Part shown: positions 29,140 through 41,925 of the stretch, piece by piece | Layout of the letters: each line of letters begins with the position of its first letter | Position numbering within the stretch: position 1 is the stretch's first letter | From: Balaenoptera acutorostrata | Lineage: Eukaryota; Chordata; Mammalia; Artiodactyla; Balaenopteridae | Direction: 5' to 3' | DNA: 64,000 bases | Assembly (NCBI RefSeq): GCF_949987535.1 | Contig: NC_080075.1 | Span: 55,545,636 to 55,609,635, forward strand | Program-made: the position numbers and the translations under genes | The notes under the pieces: generated by a model | What the model was told of the DNA's origin: nothing | Seen by the model: the letters and a program-made list of their open reading frames with translations, nothing else | Database searches by the model: none

Positions 29140-29285
29140 GGGGTGCAGAAAGCACATTTTTTACACTTTATCTCATGTGAGTCTCACAAAACCCCTGAGA
29201 GATAGAAACTCTTATCCTCATTTAATAGATGAAGAAGTGGAGATTTAGAGAGGTAGAGTGACTTGCTAAAAGACATTGTCTCAAA
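29140..29285 (-). repeat. MIR
   Basis: 'ctttatctcatgtgagtctc', 'atcctcatttaatagatgaa' and 'agaggtagagtgacttgcta' are reversed MIR. Confidence 0.65.
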
Positions 29286-30534
29286 CCTAGTTCTTCTGGG
29301 TCCAAGATCAAAGGTTTTCCCCTGGCAGCAAGGGAATTGCTATTTATTGTCTACCTTCAACATGGACCAGGCTGTGTTAGATACCTTCCCACCAACTGGA
29401 TGTCCATGTATACTACAGGAAGAAGAGAAGGGTGACGATTTGGAAAAGATCCAGTGACATAAAGACTCCATGGTGGGGTGGGGGGGGGAGATGCTGCCCT
29501 TAGGTGAGCACCCACTCACCTCGGAAAAAAGACCTGGAACCTTAGGTGGAGGATTAAGAACCAACACCCGAGCTCAAATGGAGTGAGTAGGAAGAAGGGG
29601 AATCGGATACAGCCTGCGTCACGCAAGGCTGGGCGTGTGGTGCAGTGCCATCCGAAGTGACTCCACAGTGCCCCGTAAAAGCTGCAGGTCCGGCCTGCGT
29701 GAATGTCTCTCTCCAAGCTACAGGTGGAGAACAAGCGGTTTCTCTCATTTTGGGGGGACATTTCATATACACAAATTTATACGTATTCTCCCCAAGTTAA
29801 AAACTCAAATTCTGAAACACTTGATCCCAACTAAGGGAAAAAACCACTTAGGGACCAGGCAGCCAATCAAAAGATAAGACAAAACTGACGGTCCTAAAGC
29901 TTCAGCATGCACATGCTATAACTCAACCAGGGAAAAACCGCTTTGCCCAGAGCTTCATTATCTTAAAAATTTCTCCTTAACTTTGGGGTTATTGCTCTAA
30001 GCCTGGCTTAGGGATCCCTACTAAAGTCAGTAATGGAACCATTATCAGCTCTTGGCCAGCCTGGCTTGCGGCCCCCAAGATGTCACCCACTGCACCAATG
30101 GGGTCGCTTGCTTAATTAGCCATAGTCTCCTGATCTTTAGCGTGATTAGGGCTCCCATGCCTAATGCCTGTGGGCCATCAGGGTATCAAAACGATACACC
30201 TGTTCCCTATAAGGTTCGAAGGCTTAGAAGCAGAATGGATTTCAGCAGGTTAAGGAGAAAGACTGAAGCTAATTAAGCCACCTTGGATCAGTCTATTGGC
30301 TGGTGGTGAAATTCTAAGCTGGTGCCAATTCGCAGAAGACTGTAAATGGATGAAATGAAGGTCAAATGCAATGGGGAGGGGGCTTTTGGGACCCTTCACT
30401 GAGGCTGTGCCACTGCTGCACGAGGGCTGCCTGAAGGACAGAACGTGCCAGTTTCAGGTCCCAGAGATCAGGACGAGGGGCTGCCCTACTACTCCTAGGG
30501 GTTGATTGCTTCATGGATTAAATTAGAGAAGAAC

Positions 30535-30867
30535 AGGACTTCCCTGGTGGCGCAGTGGTTAAGAATCAACCTGACAACGCAGGGGACGCAGATTCGAGCC
30601 CTGGTCTGGGAGGATCCCACATGCCGCGGAGCAACTAAGCCCGTGCGCCACAGCTACTGAGCCTGTGCTCTAGAGCCTGCGAGCCACAACTACTGAAGCC
30701 CACGTGCCTAGAGCCCGTGCTCCGCAACGACAGAAGCCACCGCAATGGGAAGCCCACACACCGCAACGAGGAGTAGCCCCCGCTCGCCACAACTAGAGAA
30801 AGCCTGGGCGCAGCAACGAAGACCCAACACAGTCAAAAATAAATAAAATAAATTTAAGTAAGTAAAT
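30535..30867 (+). mobile_element. CHR-2-like SINE (copy 5)
   Basis: It runs from 'aggacttccctggtggcgca' to an AAATAAAATAAATTTAAG-type tail. Flanking 15-bp copies AAATTAGAGAAGAAC (30520-30534) and AAATTAGAGCAGAAC (30868-30882) differ at one base. It is of the 'ctctagagcctgcgagccac' type. Confidence 0.95.
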
Positions 30868-30887
30868 AAATTAGAGCAGAACCAAAG

Positions 30888-31070
30888 CTGGTGCTTCTCA
30901 ATCTTGGCTGCTCACAGCAATCATCAGAGAAGCCTCAAAAAACTGATGCCTGGGGTCTACACCTACCCCCAGAGAGTCCTATTTAATAGGCCTGCGGTGC
31001 AGCCTATTAAGGGGTTTTGAAGCTTCCCATGTGATTCTCCTGGGCAGCCAGGGCTGGGAACCACTGTTGC
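30888..31070 (+). mobile_element. hAT-Charlie-type MITE
   Basis: 'ctggtgcttctcaatcttgg' at the start and 'gggctgggaaccactgttgc' at the end form imperfect inverted ends, with 'catgtgattctcctgggcag' inside, like MER5/MER20-type elements. It lies directly next to SINE copy 5. Confidence 0.6.
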
Positions 31071-31149
31071 AAAGCAGTCAGCTTTAAAATAAAAAGGCTG
31101 TTTTTTTGTGTGTGTTGTTTTGTTTTGTTTTTTTGGTGGAAGGAAAAGG

Positions 31150-31255
31150 AAACTGATATTTACTGAGCACTGGGGCTAGGTGCAGTTCATAAACATTCTC
31201 ATCTGATCCTTATTTAAATTATGCAGTGGTACTGGTCCCAATTTTGCAGAGCAAT
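31150..31255 (-). repeat. MIR fragment
   Basis: 'gatatttactgagcactggg' and 'cattctcatctgatccttat' are reversed MIR. Confidence 0.55.
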
Positions 31256-32739
31256 GGATCTCAACTTTAGCCTGCAGAAGAATCACCTGGAGGGCTTAGT
31301 AAAAGGTTTCTGAGCCTGTGATCACCTGTCTTTGGAGGACTGAAACCCAGATCTACTTCTTAAACCTAACCACATCTCTCCCCCTACCATGCACTGTGTC
31401 CACACTCAGCAAATTTGGAGTCACCATCATAAACCAAACATTTATCTAGGAGCTCATGTGGCCATCACTGTCCCAGAGGCTATAACTGACAGAAAGAGGG
31501 AGGTAAAAATGAGGAGACAGACTTGAATTGAGGCCACATAAAAGGCAGCTACCCCTCAAAATAGCCACCTCGGGAGAAGGTACAAACTTTATTCTGGTGA
31601 AATGGCCACTGCTCTAAGTATTTTGGGAGGTCCTTTAGAAAGAACCTCAGAGTCACACAAGAAAATCAATCATAATACTTCATAGAACATACATCATTTT
31701 AAACCCCAAACGACATTATCCTGTGTAGCCACCTCCTTTAGTCACCAGACTTGGCTGTGGATGGGTCTCAGTTGTTTGAAAGAATAAAATATGCCCTCAA
31801 AGATAAGGCCTTGCCACAATTGAAGGTATTGAAAAGAATGGTCTTTGGCTCTGAAGGCAATTCCAAAGGAGTGGCAAAATATTTTAAAAGAGGGTGGTGT
31901 TGGCCAACTTTCTGGGATATTCTGATGTTTGCCGAAGACAGTAGTGATGCGTAGGGGAATCTATTATATAGATTATATATTATATAGGAGAGGAAAGGGC
32001 ATCAAAGTTAGCCAGTCAAAATGGAAAGAAATTACATTAGCAAATTCAGGAGAAACTGGGCAGATCAGACAGAACTCCACAAGGGGGAAAGGCATCAATA
32101 TGCATACCTCTGTGAGAGGTCTGGTCTCTGCCCTGAAAGAGAGCACAGCCCAACTGAGAGATAAGACTAATACTCCAGACTAGTGTATCAAAAGCCCTAA
32201 AAGAAGGGATACAAAGAAGAGGGGAGGGCTGGGGTGGCTATAACAAGAACAGATATTTTCACTCAGCCCTGCCCTGAAGGAGGAATCCTGGGAAGTGTCT
32301 CATTTCTCAACCTCCCCACCTCCCCTCCCCTGGGGCTAAGCCCCCAGCTCCCTGACCCACTCCGGTGGTCTGTGCCCCTGAAGACTGGCCTGGACTGCAT
32401 TCAGAGCTGACAGTAATGTCTGGGGCCCACCCAACATGGCCCTCTAATGGTCAAATCTGCTCGGGGCCCACTGGAGATGCTTATCTGGTGGCCTTCTAGG
32501 CCCCAGGCAGCCTTGGGGAAGAGAGCAGCAGACCCAATTACCAAGCAGCCCCATAGGTATAGCCCATCTGGGGCTCCAGATAACCCAGCTCCTTACGTCA
32601 TCTGAGGACATGTGCAGTCTCCAGCCCAGCTGGGAAAAGCGTGCATGCACAGGAGTGACAGTGACGATCTGTGTCTATGCTTAGCTTCACCAAGCCCAAA
32701 CCTTAGCGGGGTTCTCTATTCAACATATTAATGAGTAAT

Positions 32740-32920
32740 ACGGCCTTACATTTGTATCACTCATTATACCTTATAAAGCACTTTATATGTTAATCTGTAA
32801 ATCTCGCCCAGTAGGATACAAAGAGCAGGTACCGTTATTCCCATTTTAGAGATGAGGAAAATTGAGGCTCAGAAAGGTAATGGGAATGTGTGGAGCTGGA
32901 ACCAAACCCCCGAGCTCTGA
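32740..32920 (-). repeat. MIR
   Basis: 'ccttataaagcactttatat', 'ttattcccattttagagatg' and 'aaattgaggctcagaaaggt' are reversed MIR. Confidence 0.65.
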
Positions 32921-33984
32921 CTTTTTCAAGGACACGTGAACAGAGAGCCCATTGCCAAGCAGCACTAGATGTGTCACACAATTGGAAAGAGACCTTCATT
33001 ATGCATTACCATCTCATAACCTAGTTTAAGATATCACTTTTTAAAAAGGCTTTGGTAGAATAAGAGTAATGCATATTTAGTGTGGCAATTTTGAAAATAC
33101 AGAAAGGTATAAAGAAAAAAACTGAGCTCTCATTGGATTTATGCTTGTTACTTAAAATTTTATCACATTTTAGAGAACTCTTTAAAAATATTCCTAACAG
33201 CCAGCAATATCATATTGTATGGGTGGATCACAATGCGCTTGACAGATGTTCAGAAATGGTTTCTAATTTCCAGCTGTTATAAATAACACTATGATAACTA
33301 CCTTTGTATCAGGTGTTGCTTTTTAATTTATTTTTATAACAAGATGACACATATCCAGCTTGCCACCAGCTCCCCATGGCTTCCTCACCGTGATAGCCTC
33401 TGAAAGTTGAGGAGATGAATTTGGTAACAGCATCTTCAGGATCATGGCCACCACTACTGAATGTGGAGCCCCAGAGAAGTGCTTCAGAGGGAGATACCCG
33501 GGGAAGGAAAGCGGGGTGTGCATACTGTCTCAGCAACTTTCCCTGCCCTCTGACCAGCTCTCTCGGGCTTCCTCTTCCCCTCACGCAGTGTCCAGGTTAA
33601 AACGTCTGAAGAAAGATGACCAACTGTACTGAACGTGGAGAATCCAGTTCTGCGAAGATGGCCACTCTTGTTGGTCAGCAGGACCTCATGCCCCAGTGTA
33701 AAAATAAGGTTTTCTTTCCACCTACCCCGATCTCAGCATGTCTACTGATAGAGAAGACCCCCCATGAAGAGGGGAGGCAAGCACGTGTCCACAAGGAGCA
33801 TTTGCCTGGCTCCCCACTGTTCTCTCCGGCCTCTGATGCCCGCTACTGCCCGAACCCCTCCACTGTGCAGACTCCAGCTGAGGGACTAATTAACCTCAGC
33901 AGGCTGAAGGGCTGCTGCTGCTACAGCTAAGAAAGAACCACATGCAGTGCTTGTCGTTTGATAAAGAACTCTCATCACACTGCC

Positions 33985-34129
33985 TCTGACTGAATCCTGA
34001 AACAACCTGGGGAGGTAGGCATGTATCGTCCCTATTTCACACATGACGAAAGAGACTCCAAGGATGTTAGTGACATGCCTGGTGTCACCCAGTGATGGAG
34101 CTAGCACTCAAACCTACCATTTGACCCTA
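33985..34129 (-). repeat. MIR
   Basis: 'acaacctggggaggtaggca', 'ccctatttcacacatgacga' and 'ggtgtcacccagtgatggag' are reversed MIR. SINE copy 6 inserted at its end. Confidence 0.6.
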
Positions 34130-34143
34130 AATCTTATACTCTT

Positions 34144-34449
34144 TTTTTTTTTTTAAATAAATTTATTTATTTATTTATCTATTTTTGGCTGTGTTGGGTC
34201 TTCATTTCTGTGCGAGGGCTTTCTCTAGTTGTGGCGAGCGGGGGCCACTCTTCATCGCGGTGCGTGGGCCTCTCACTATCGTGGCCTCTCTTGTTGGCGG
34301 AGCACAGGCTCCAGACGCGCAGGCTCAGTAGTTGTGGCTCATGGGCCCAGTTGCTCCGCGGCATGTGGGATCTTCCCAGACCAGGGCTCGAACCCGTGTC
34401 CCCTGCATTGGCAGGCGGATTCTCAACCACTGCACCACCAGGGAAGCCC
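34144..34449 (-). mobile_element. CHR-2-like SINE (copy 6)
   Basis: Reverse orientation with a T-rich head and (ATTT)n. Flanking 14-bp copies AATCTTATACTCTT (34130-34143) and AATCCTATACTCTT (34450-34463) differ at one base. It is the same type as copies 2 and 4. Confidence 0.95.
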
Positions 34450-35194
34450 AATCCTATACTCTTGATGGCAATCAGGCAACCTTCCCCAACATGCCCATAA
34501 GCAGATCCCTCTCGCAAGTTCAAAAGGTTTAGCTGAGCCGGGTGTATCGGGGGTGAAACCCTCTAAGGATACTTAATTTGATGAGCTCTTGGTCTGGGAA
34601 GCAGCAGAGGGGACATCCTGGTCACCCTCTTGTCCTAGGTCAGCCCCACAATGGCAACAAACCAGGCCCAGCGGGATCATTTGTCTCTGCTTGGAGATGT
34701 CTGTCTCACAGAGGAAAAATGTTCCTACTTTGCTCTCAGCATCTACAGACACCACAGGTTACAGGTTTCACTCTCACTAGACTCTTTTCCTTGGTGCCAC
34801 TTCCCTGGGCGTGAGGGTGTTTCCCCACACCCAAGCTGGTACCCGATCTGATTTAGGGTTTTCCTTAAGGCTTCTATCCGTCAGCAGCCTACTTCCTCTG
34901 GATCCCACAAGCTTCCAACAGCACAATCTATGGTTTGGCTCAAGCCATTCTGCCTATGCAGCCATCCTGTTCCTACAACACTGCCTTCAGCTAAAAGAAC
35001 TGACAAAGAAACTGCACAGCAAAAGGATAAAGAAAAAAGTGCCCTGCCCCAGATGTAAAATGGATTTCCCAGCATGAGGCAAGCACTTTCTCTAGAGGGA
35101 GTGGGGAGCAGCTTAGTATCCCTTTGGTGGCTAAGACCTAGCGCCCGCTCTTCCCCTCCCCACATCGTTCCTGGAGGACACACTCTTCATCCCT

Positions 35195-35440
35195 CAGCCT
35201 AACTGCACTCATCTTCCAGGACCTCCCACCATCCGTCTTCTCCAGGAAGGCCTCACCTGTGCTGACCTCTCCGCATCCCAGTTCAGAGACTCTGTGCTGC
35301 ACCATCCGGCCCTGTGTTGTTCTTCACTCACTTCACTTCTGTAGATTTTGTCCCCCTAACTAGACCACCTATTCTGGAGGGAAAGGACCCCATCATCTGT
35401 TCTTCTGGAGTCCTCTAAAGCATAATTAGTACAAAGTGGT
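35195..35440 (+). repeat. L2-like fragment
   Basis: 'cttctccaggaaggcctcac', 'tcttcactcacttcacttct' and 'ctggagggaaaggaccccat' fit the L2 3' region in sense order. Confidence 0.5.
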
Positions 35441-35536
35441 ACAAATTGGAGACATTAGATAAAAACCACTTAAATGATTTCTGTTCTGCGAATTCTTCAA
35501 AGTCGCTTGCTGTTCTAGATCATTCATAAAAATCTA

Positions 35537-35868
35537 GGACTTCCCTGGTGGCTCAGTGGTTAAGAATCTGCCTGCCAATGCAGGGGACATGGGTTCGAGC
35601 CCTGGTCCGGGAAGATCCCACGTGCCGCGGAGCAACTAAGCCCGTGCGCCACAACTACTGAGCCTGCGCTCTAGAGTCCGTGAGCCACAACTACTGAGCC
35701 TGCGCTCTAGAGTCTGCGTGCCACAACTACTGAAGCCCGTGCACCTAGAGCCCGTGCTCCACAACAAGAGTAGCCACCACAATGAGAAGCCTGCACACAG
35801 CAACGAAGACCCAATGCAGCCAAAAAATAAATTAATTACCAAAAAAACCCCAAATAAACAATGGAAGA
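35537..35868 (+). mobile_element. CHR-2-like SINE (copy 7)
   Basis: It runs from 'ggacttccctggtggctcag' to an A-rich tail. The flanks CATAAAAATCTA (from 35524) and CATAAAAATTCTA (from 35869) match apart from one inserted base. Inside, the 'ccacaactactgagcctgcg' module is present twice in tandem. Confidence 0.9.
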
Positions 35869-36036
35869 CATAAAAATTCTAATCCAATTCCTAATTAGAA
35901 TAAAAGATTTCCATCTGGGAAGAGCTGTAGTTCAGAGACACTCAAAGATGTTTGTGTGTGTGTGTTTCCCCAGCTCTTTGAATCAAAGTTGGGGTCTGAA
36001 CTAGCGCTGCTGACAGTTGCCAGTGGAGTCACACAG

Positions 36037-36182
36037 ACTAGAACTTCTCAAACTTGACTCCGCCCACGAATCACCCCAGGATCCCGTTACAATGCAGTTT
36101 CTGACTCAGTAAGTCTGGGCTGGGGCCTAAGGTTCTGCATTTCTAACAACCTCCTAGATAATGCTGATTCTACTGGTCTGTG
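36037..36182 (+). mobile_element. hAT-Charlie-type fragment (MER5-like)
   Basis: 'gaacttctcaaacttgactc', 'cagtttctgactcagtaagt' and 'tggggcctaaggttctgcat' follow the MER5 consensus order. The right end is degraded. Confidence 0.55.
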
Positions 36183-38239
36183 TCCACAGTTTAAATAGAA
36201 AGAGACCTGGGGACACATGAGATCTGGAGACCAAGGACATGAGGGAGATACCAACGTCTGGCTGGGTCAGTGCTACCCAGATGCTGTCCTTATCCATCCA
36301 CAGCCACCCAAAGTCTAACAAGTCAGGTCTCCTCTCCTGCCAGGAAGCATCTTAACTTTTCATATTTCTTTATGGGATTTCACTAAGCCCTACTTTGGTG
36401 TCCCTCTCTCCCTTCACATCTTCCCCACCGCTATCATCTCATCCCTTCTTATCTCTTAAAACTCCATGCCTTGGGGCCAGTTCCAGCCCTACTTCCCCCA
36501 GCCACTTCCCTGGCCACCTTCACTCCCTTCTCCAAGGTGCTTCCTGCCCAAATTTCTCACTGGCCCTAATTAAAGGGTCTTGCTGGCTTTTCCTGCTGCT
36601 ATAACTAGACTGTAAGTACCTTGGTGCCTTGGTGGGGTGGGGCACAGACACAACATCTTCTACTTCTATGCATCCTTCATGGGACCTTGGACCAGGGCAG
36701 ACAAACTAAGTAAATATTTGCTGCTTGACTATAAGGACAATTCAAGTGTGCCCTTTACTCTTCTCCTTTCCCTCTCAGGGAGGAAAGAAAAGGTGATCCC
36801 TGGTGCCTTGGCCTCCATTCCCAGCCCTGGGCCTTGCTCCTCTCCCGGGAGCTGCAGCTGGGTCAGCTTAGACTGTGTTTCGTTCTCTGCAGCTCCTCTC
36901 CCCTTCAGGGAAGAGTTAAAGCGCTGGGAAGTCTGCTTCCCACTTGGAAATCTCCATTTCCTCACGCAGCGTGAACAAGAGAACATCTATGGACAGAGGC
37001 CGAGTGAGCCAACTGCACAGGGAGTGAACTCACTCTGAATGGGGCTGTTCTAACGCCCGCCAAGTCAAGTCATTAAGATGCCATCCCTGAGGTGCAGCCC
37101 CCAGCGTCACCTCGAGATAGCCCCTCAAATCTTGTCAGCAGAGAGGATGAATGGTGAGCCCAGAGGCTGGTGAAAGCAGGCTCTTTCATGAGCGGTGGTG
37201 AGGGGGACAGGACCCCTGTGCTGTCACCCTCATCGGGGCCGGGGTGCTGCAGAGGAGGCAAAGGAGAAGTCCTCCTGTCTCCCACTCCCCCTGCTCACCA
37301 CATGGAACTAAAATTAACCCCCTGCTTTACACCGAGTTGCCCAAACAATTGCTCCTCAAAAGGCAACCAAGGGCTCGGGGCGGGGGGGGGGAGTAATAAC
37401 ATTAGAGAAAATATGTGCAGTGCCAAAAATAATCACTGTGTCATGAGAAAACAGAACTGGGCTGCCTCAGGGGCCAGCGCTGGGTATATTCAGGAAGGAG
37501 GGGGCAGAAATTCCCCTGGCAGTGTCGTCAGACATTCTGGCTGAAAAAAATTTAAAAAGCCAAAACGGGAATAGACAGTTGTCAGAGGGAACTCTTCTCA
37601 AGTACTGAACATGATTTTAAGGGTCAGTTCTCTCTTCTTTATTTTAGACGCTTTAATTTCAAAGGAAACAACATTTGTTTAGTCTTTTCATCAGGACTGA
37701 TGCCTGATCATATATTAATAGTGAAACACCCATAGGATCTGCCTTACTAATCCCAATTGGATGCCAGAACTTCTGGTGCCTGGTATTTAAAGTATTTCAA
37801 AACAGCAAGAGAAGGGTGGGATCTGAATGGGATCTCTCATTCCTCCCCCCATCCCATAACCCCTTCTAGCCTCCCTGTCTACAGAATGAAGAAAGCAAGC
37901 AGAGGCAAAGGCAAAATGAAAGGAGAGAGAAAGGAACCCAGAGAGAACTCAGAGACCCTTTCTCTCCTTTAGAACCACAATTTTCAGCCTGTTTACATGG
38001 TCACGTGTCAAGCCTTTGCTTTGTCCCATTTCTGCCCTGTCATACTATGATGTGAAGTGAGATGTTCACACACATTTAAGAAGCTACGCTCCATTTTTTG
38101 GTAGAGAAGTCATCAAAAACCATGGGAAATGCCAAAAAGTCTTCCCCATATTACTATCACGCTCTCAAATGATAATATTGAGCAATCTGGGAAACAGGGT
38201 TGTGGCTTTTTTCCCCCCAGCAATAGCTTTTTCTCTCCA

Positions 38240-38350
38240 CTCATTCAACAAATATTTGTGAATCTCTTTTCACGTGCTGGGGCTGTGAGCAATAGAGTGA
38301 AAGATGGAATGACCACTCCTGACCTCAGGGAGCTTGCAGAGAAGTGAAGA
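38240..38350 (-). repeat. L2 fragment
   Basis: 'tcattcaacaaatatttgtg', then a CACGTGCTGGGGCTGTG stretch and 'gacctcagggagcttgcaga', are reversed L2 3' end. Confidence 0.6.
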
Positions 38351-39189
38351 GCCAAGTCCCAAAGGACTGGCCCAGTGGTCAGTGGATGCCACGGGAGTTT
38401 GAGCAAAGAAAGTCTGCAAGGCTGGACAACATGGGGGGAACCCGGCACCAGAGGGGGCATTTGAAGGAGGAGCAGGTACGGGGGGCAATCACCAGGGAAG
38501 GAGGAATGAGAACAAAGACACTGCTGGGGAATGAGCAGGGGTGCCGGTGTTCAGGAGACGGGCTGGAGGGGAGGGCGCAAGATGGGAAAAGTCAGAGTGG
38601 GGAGAATGCCTTCACTCAACACACATGGCTGAGTGACCACAAGATGCCAAGCACAGAGGAGGGTTGTCAACAACAAAAGAACTGGGAAATAAAGCTGATG
38701 ATCAGGTAATTGCCAACCCCACTGACTAGTTAGTGGCTGAGGTACCAGGTGGTGGGCAGCGTAGAACCCAGCCTGGATCACTCTTCTGCTGGCTGTGTTT
38801 TTGCCACATGGGACAGCAAATATGAGAACCCCTCTTCCTTGGGAGAAAAGCCAGGGGAAACAAGTCCCTTTGTTAAGAGCTCTAAATATGGCAGCAACCC
38901 TTGGGCCACCACAAGCTGGAGCCTCGGCTCAGCCCACAGAGACCTCAGCAAGGCATTCTTGCTGAATAGTAACTCAAACACTACCCATGGGATGAAAAAC
39001 AAACTTGACCAAGGGTGCACGCCTCCTCTGGCTCCAGTGGTGTTGCGTTTCTTTTCAGACTTTAGTCCCCGTTCTCTAGCCGTTTCCCCTTGCCCCTCAC
39101 CTCCTTGACCACTAATCAAGAAGAATACACTTCCAATCAGACCTCAGAGAGAGGAACAGCACACCAGCCCACCCCCCTTTTCCCCAAAA

Positions 39190-39565
39190 CCATTTCAGCA
39201 TGTCATTCCCCTGTTTAAAAAAGAGGAGTGGCCCCCTACTGCCCTCACGATGAAGTTCAAGCTCTAGATGCCCCTCAAGGTCTACCAGCCCCGGCTTTGC
39301 TTTCCAACCCTAGTTGCCACACCCCCTGCTCCAGCCAGACTACACTCTGCACCACCACCCATAACTCAGCTCCCCACCTGCCACCCAGCTATTTTTTTCC
39401 CATCTGAAATGTGATCTTTCCTTTCCTACATTCCAAACCCTATACTTTCAGAACCAACATAGGCCCACCACCATCAGAGGTTTTCCTGATCACACTACCC
39501 AGCCCACATTGATCTCCCCTCTCACCCCTGCCCTGAACGCCCGGAGAATTGAGCTGTTTCACTTA
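39190..39565 (+). repeat. L2
   Basis: 'catgtcattcccctgtttaa', 'cctcacgatgaagttcaagc', 'gatgcccctcaaggtctacc' and 'aggttttcctgatcacacta' are in L2 3' region order. Confidence 0.65.
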
Positions 39566-40331
39566 ACTGCAAGGTAGCGTCACCTTAGTATTCCTCATCT
39601 CAAGGATCTTCTCTGAGGGCAGAGGCAAAATTTCAAGCTGCTTATGTATGACAGAGGCTGGCACTGCATCTTACCCCAACAATAACAATTTCGTCTAGCT
39701 CTTTCAGATACACACGGCGAGCTGGATGAAGGCTAAGCCAGCCGTGATTCCCCCAGCAGTGGGATTAGGACTGCAGAGTTATAATGCTTTGCTGCTTTCT
39801 GGGTAGAAAGTGGGTTAATAAAGTAAAGAGGTGTGATGGTGGCTGCATTCATCAGCAGGTTACCTAATATCCGATGACTCCTCGCCGCCCCAGGGAAACA
39901 GATCCCCATATCCTAAGGATGTTTTCATACGAAGCTGCTGGCTGTGCCTGCTGTCCAATCACAGGGGGTGTTCAGTGAGCCAGATGCCAGTCAGCTTTCA
40001 CTGACACTGGTGAACGAGTGCGGACAGCGGTGGCGCCCTCCTTCCCTACTCCCCCCCTTCCCCCCTCTTCTCCCTCCTCTTCCCTACCGTCCAGATGAGA
40101 CCAGGGAGGTTTCTGCCTCTGACCCCACCTCCCTGACACAACAGAACAGTCTGTTGCCCAATACCACCCATTGCCCAAAGCCCTCATGTCATATGTGTAG
40201 ATGACCTTCTGGGAGTCAGATTTCTGGCAGGGAGGATGCCAGGGCTTGGCCAGGGTTCCACCCCTTCGGTGATGTAACATGGAGGTGAGAAAATGGGCCA
40301 ACCCAAGAAAAGAAAAAGAAAAAAAGCTACC

Positions 40332-40351
40332 AAAAAAAAAAAAAAAAAAAA
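40332..40351. repeat. poly-A run
   Basis: Twenty A in a row within an A-rich stretch (about 40305-40400); no SINE body is recognised. Confidence 0.9.
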
Positions 40352-40521
40352 GCCACCAAACACAAAAATCCTAAGGGAAAAGAACCAAACAATTTAAAAA
40401 CCTAATACAACCCTAAAGGTAAGCAAGTAGGGTTGGAGAATAACCCACACTTTGGAATAAACCATTAGCTAAAACGTCAATGTTTAAAAATCTAGTCCCC
40501 TAACCTCAACCCCACCCCCTA

Positions 40522-40553
40522 ACACACACACACACACACGCACACACACACAC
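40522..40553. repeat. (AC)n microsatellite
   Basis: About sixteen AC units with one GC step. Confidence 0.97.
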
Positions 40554-40559
40554 CCCCAG

Positions 40560-41070
40560 ACCAAGAGGGGGTTAACAGAACCCAGCTGCTCCCCTTATCT
40601 GACTAACCTGCTAATGGCAAATCTCTGGTACTGAGATTCTATCAGTGATTGCTGCAAATCACTTTTATTAGAGATAATGTCATTTTTACTTCATTATCCA
40701 GCCCAGCAGTCAAAGAGAAAATAAGTCGATATTATTTCTGTGAAACACCAGTTCTGTCCATTAATGCTGACAGGTGACAGGGAACTGAAACTCTTGCCTA
40801 CACTTTTCAGGTTTTGGTCAAAAGACTGGGAGGTTAACCCTCAGAATCCTGGGCCAAGCAGAGCACCCCCAGCAGCCCTTTCCCCACAGACTCTAGAGCA
40901 AAGGCTGGTTTCTGTGTTTGGGACGCTGGCCCCCTGACTGCTCGGGAAAGGGCCGGGGACTGCACAGCCGTATAACATCCAGGCGGGCGAGTGGGGCAGC
41001 GCTGCTAATTCCGCTCTGCGGAAAGCAATAATTAACATGTGAGTCAGCAGCAGAGAAAGACTTTAAGCCC
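40560..41070. promoter_or_regulatory. candidate enhancer-like segment (GATA, AP-1/MARE motifs)
   Basis: Repeat-free sequence with CTTATCT (GATA motif, 40594-40600), AGATAA (from 40672) and TGAGTCAGCA (41040-41049), a full AP-1/small-Maf type site. Motif presence only; conservation and chromatin data are needed. Confidence 0.3.
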
Positions 41071-41609
41071 AGGGAAAAAACAGCCCCAAAGTCCCTGTAG
41101 CCTCAAAGGCCACAGTGGGTTCGATTAAACCATTTAGAAGATTAGCCCCCATGTGGGGAGACCTGAGTGGAGGGGCGCTGTGTAATAACCCTGGTGGTGG
41201 TTCTCATGACTTGTCTCTCACCTGTGCCTGGGACACTGCAAATCCTGCTGCCGGTGCGAAGGAGGATAAGGTTCATTTGTCCAGAATCAACTAAGAAATG
41301 CTCTTTCCTGTGTTCCTGCTTGGTTGTTTCTCCTAATTATTTAAAACATGCCAGATGCAGCTCTGGTTTCACTGGAGTGGCTTCTGATCGCCTTCGAGAT
41401 TGTGACAAACCCATCTGTCCTGTACACACTACATCCCCCAACTCTGTGGCATGTAGAAGAAAGACCTAAAGCAACCAGGGTTCTAAAAAGGCACCATCAC
41501 TGAGCTCAAAGAGCAAGTACTCCTCTGCATTTTAGCCTTTTGGCAAGAAGTCTGGCTCTTTGGAATTTAAATCCCATCTGGCATTTATGTTTGGTGATAT
41601 TTTGCTTTC

Positions 41610-41740
41610 ATTAAGTCAACATTCATTGAGTGTCCACTCGGCACTGGGGGATACAGAAGGAAAGACAGGTCCCTGCCCACGATAAGGTGACAGCCTAGTG
41701 AGGGAGATGGACAAGCAGGCCAGGGCATGGGCCAGATGGA
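41610..41740 (-). repeat. L2 fragment
   Basis: 'caacattcattgagtgtcca', a CACTGGGGGATACAG stretch and 'gacagcctagtgagggagat' are reversed L2. Confidence 0.6.
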
Positions 41741-41744
41741 CCAC

Positions 41745-41925
41745 CTGGGCTTGGGAGCTCAGACGCTTCCTCTGTGACCCAGGGCAAGTCACTCAGGTTT
41801 CTCTAAACCTCGGTGTCCTGTAAAACAGCTGCTCTCCAAGTCCCTGCCTCCCGGGCTCTTGCGTGGAATAAGTGCTACACACATGCAGTGTGCTTAGAAC
41901 CATGCCTGACGTGTAGGATTGAAAC
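41745..41925 (+). repeat. MIR
   Basis: 'gtgacccagggcaagtcact', 'caggtttctctaaacctcgg' and 'agaaccatgcctgacgtgta' follow MIR order. Confidence 0.6.

Noticed and set aside
31960..31990. AT-rich near-palindrome (TATTATATAG...)
   Set aside because: Low-complexity TA repeats give imperfect symmetry by chance.
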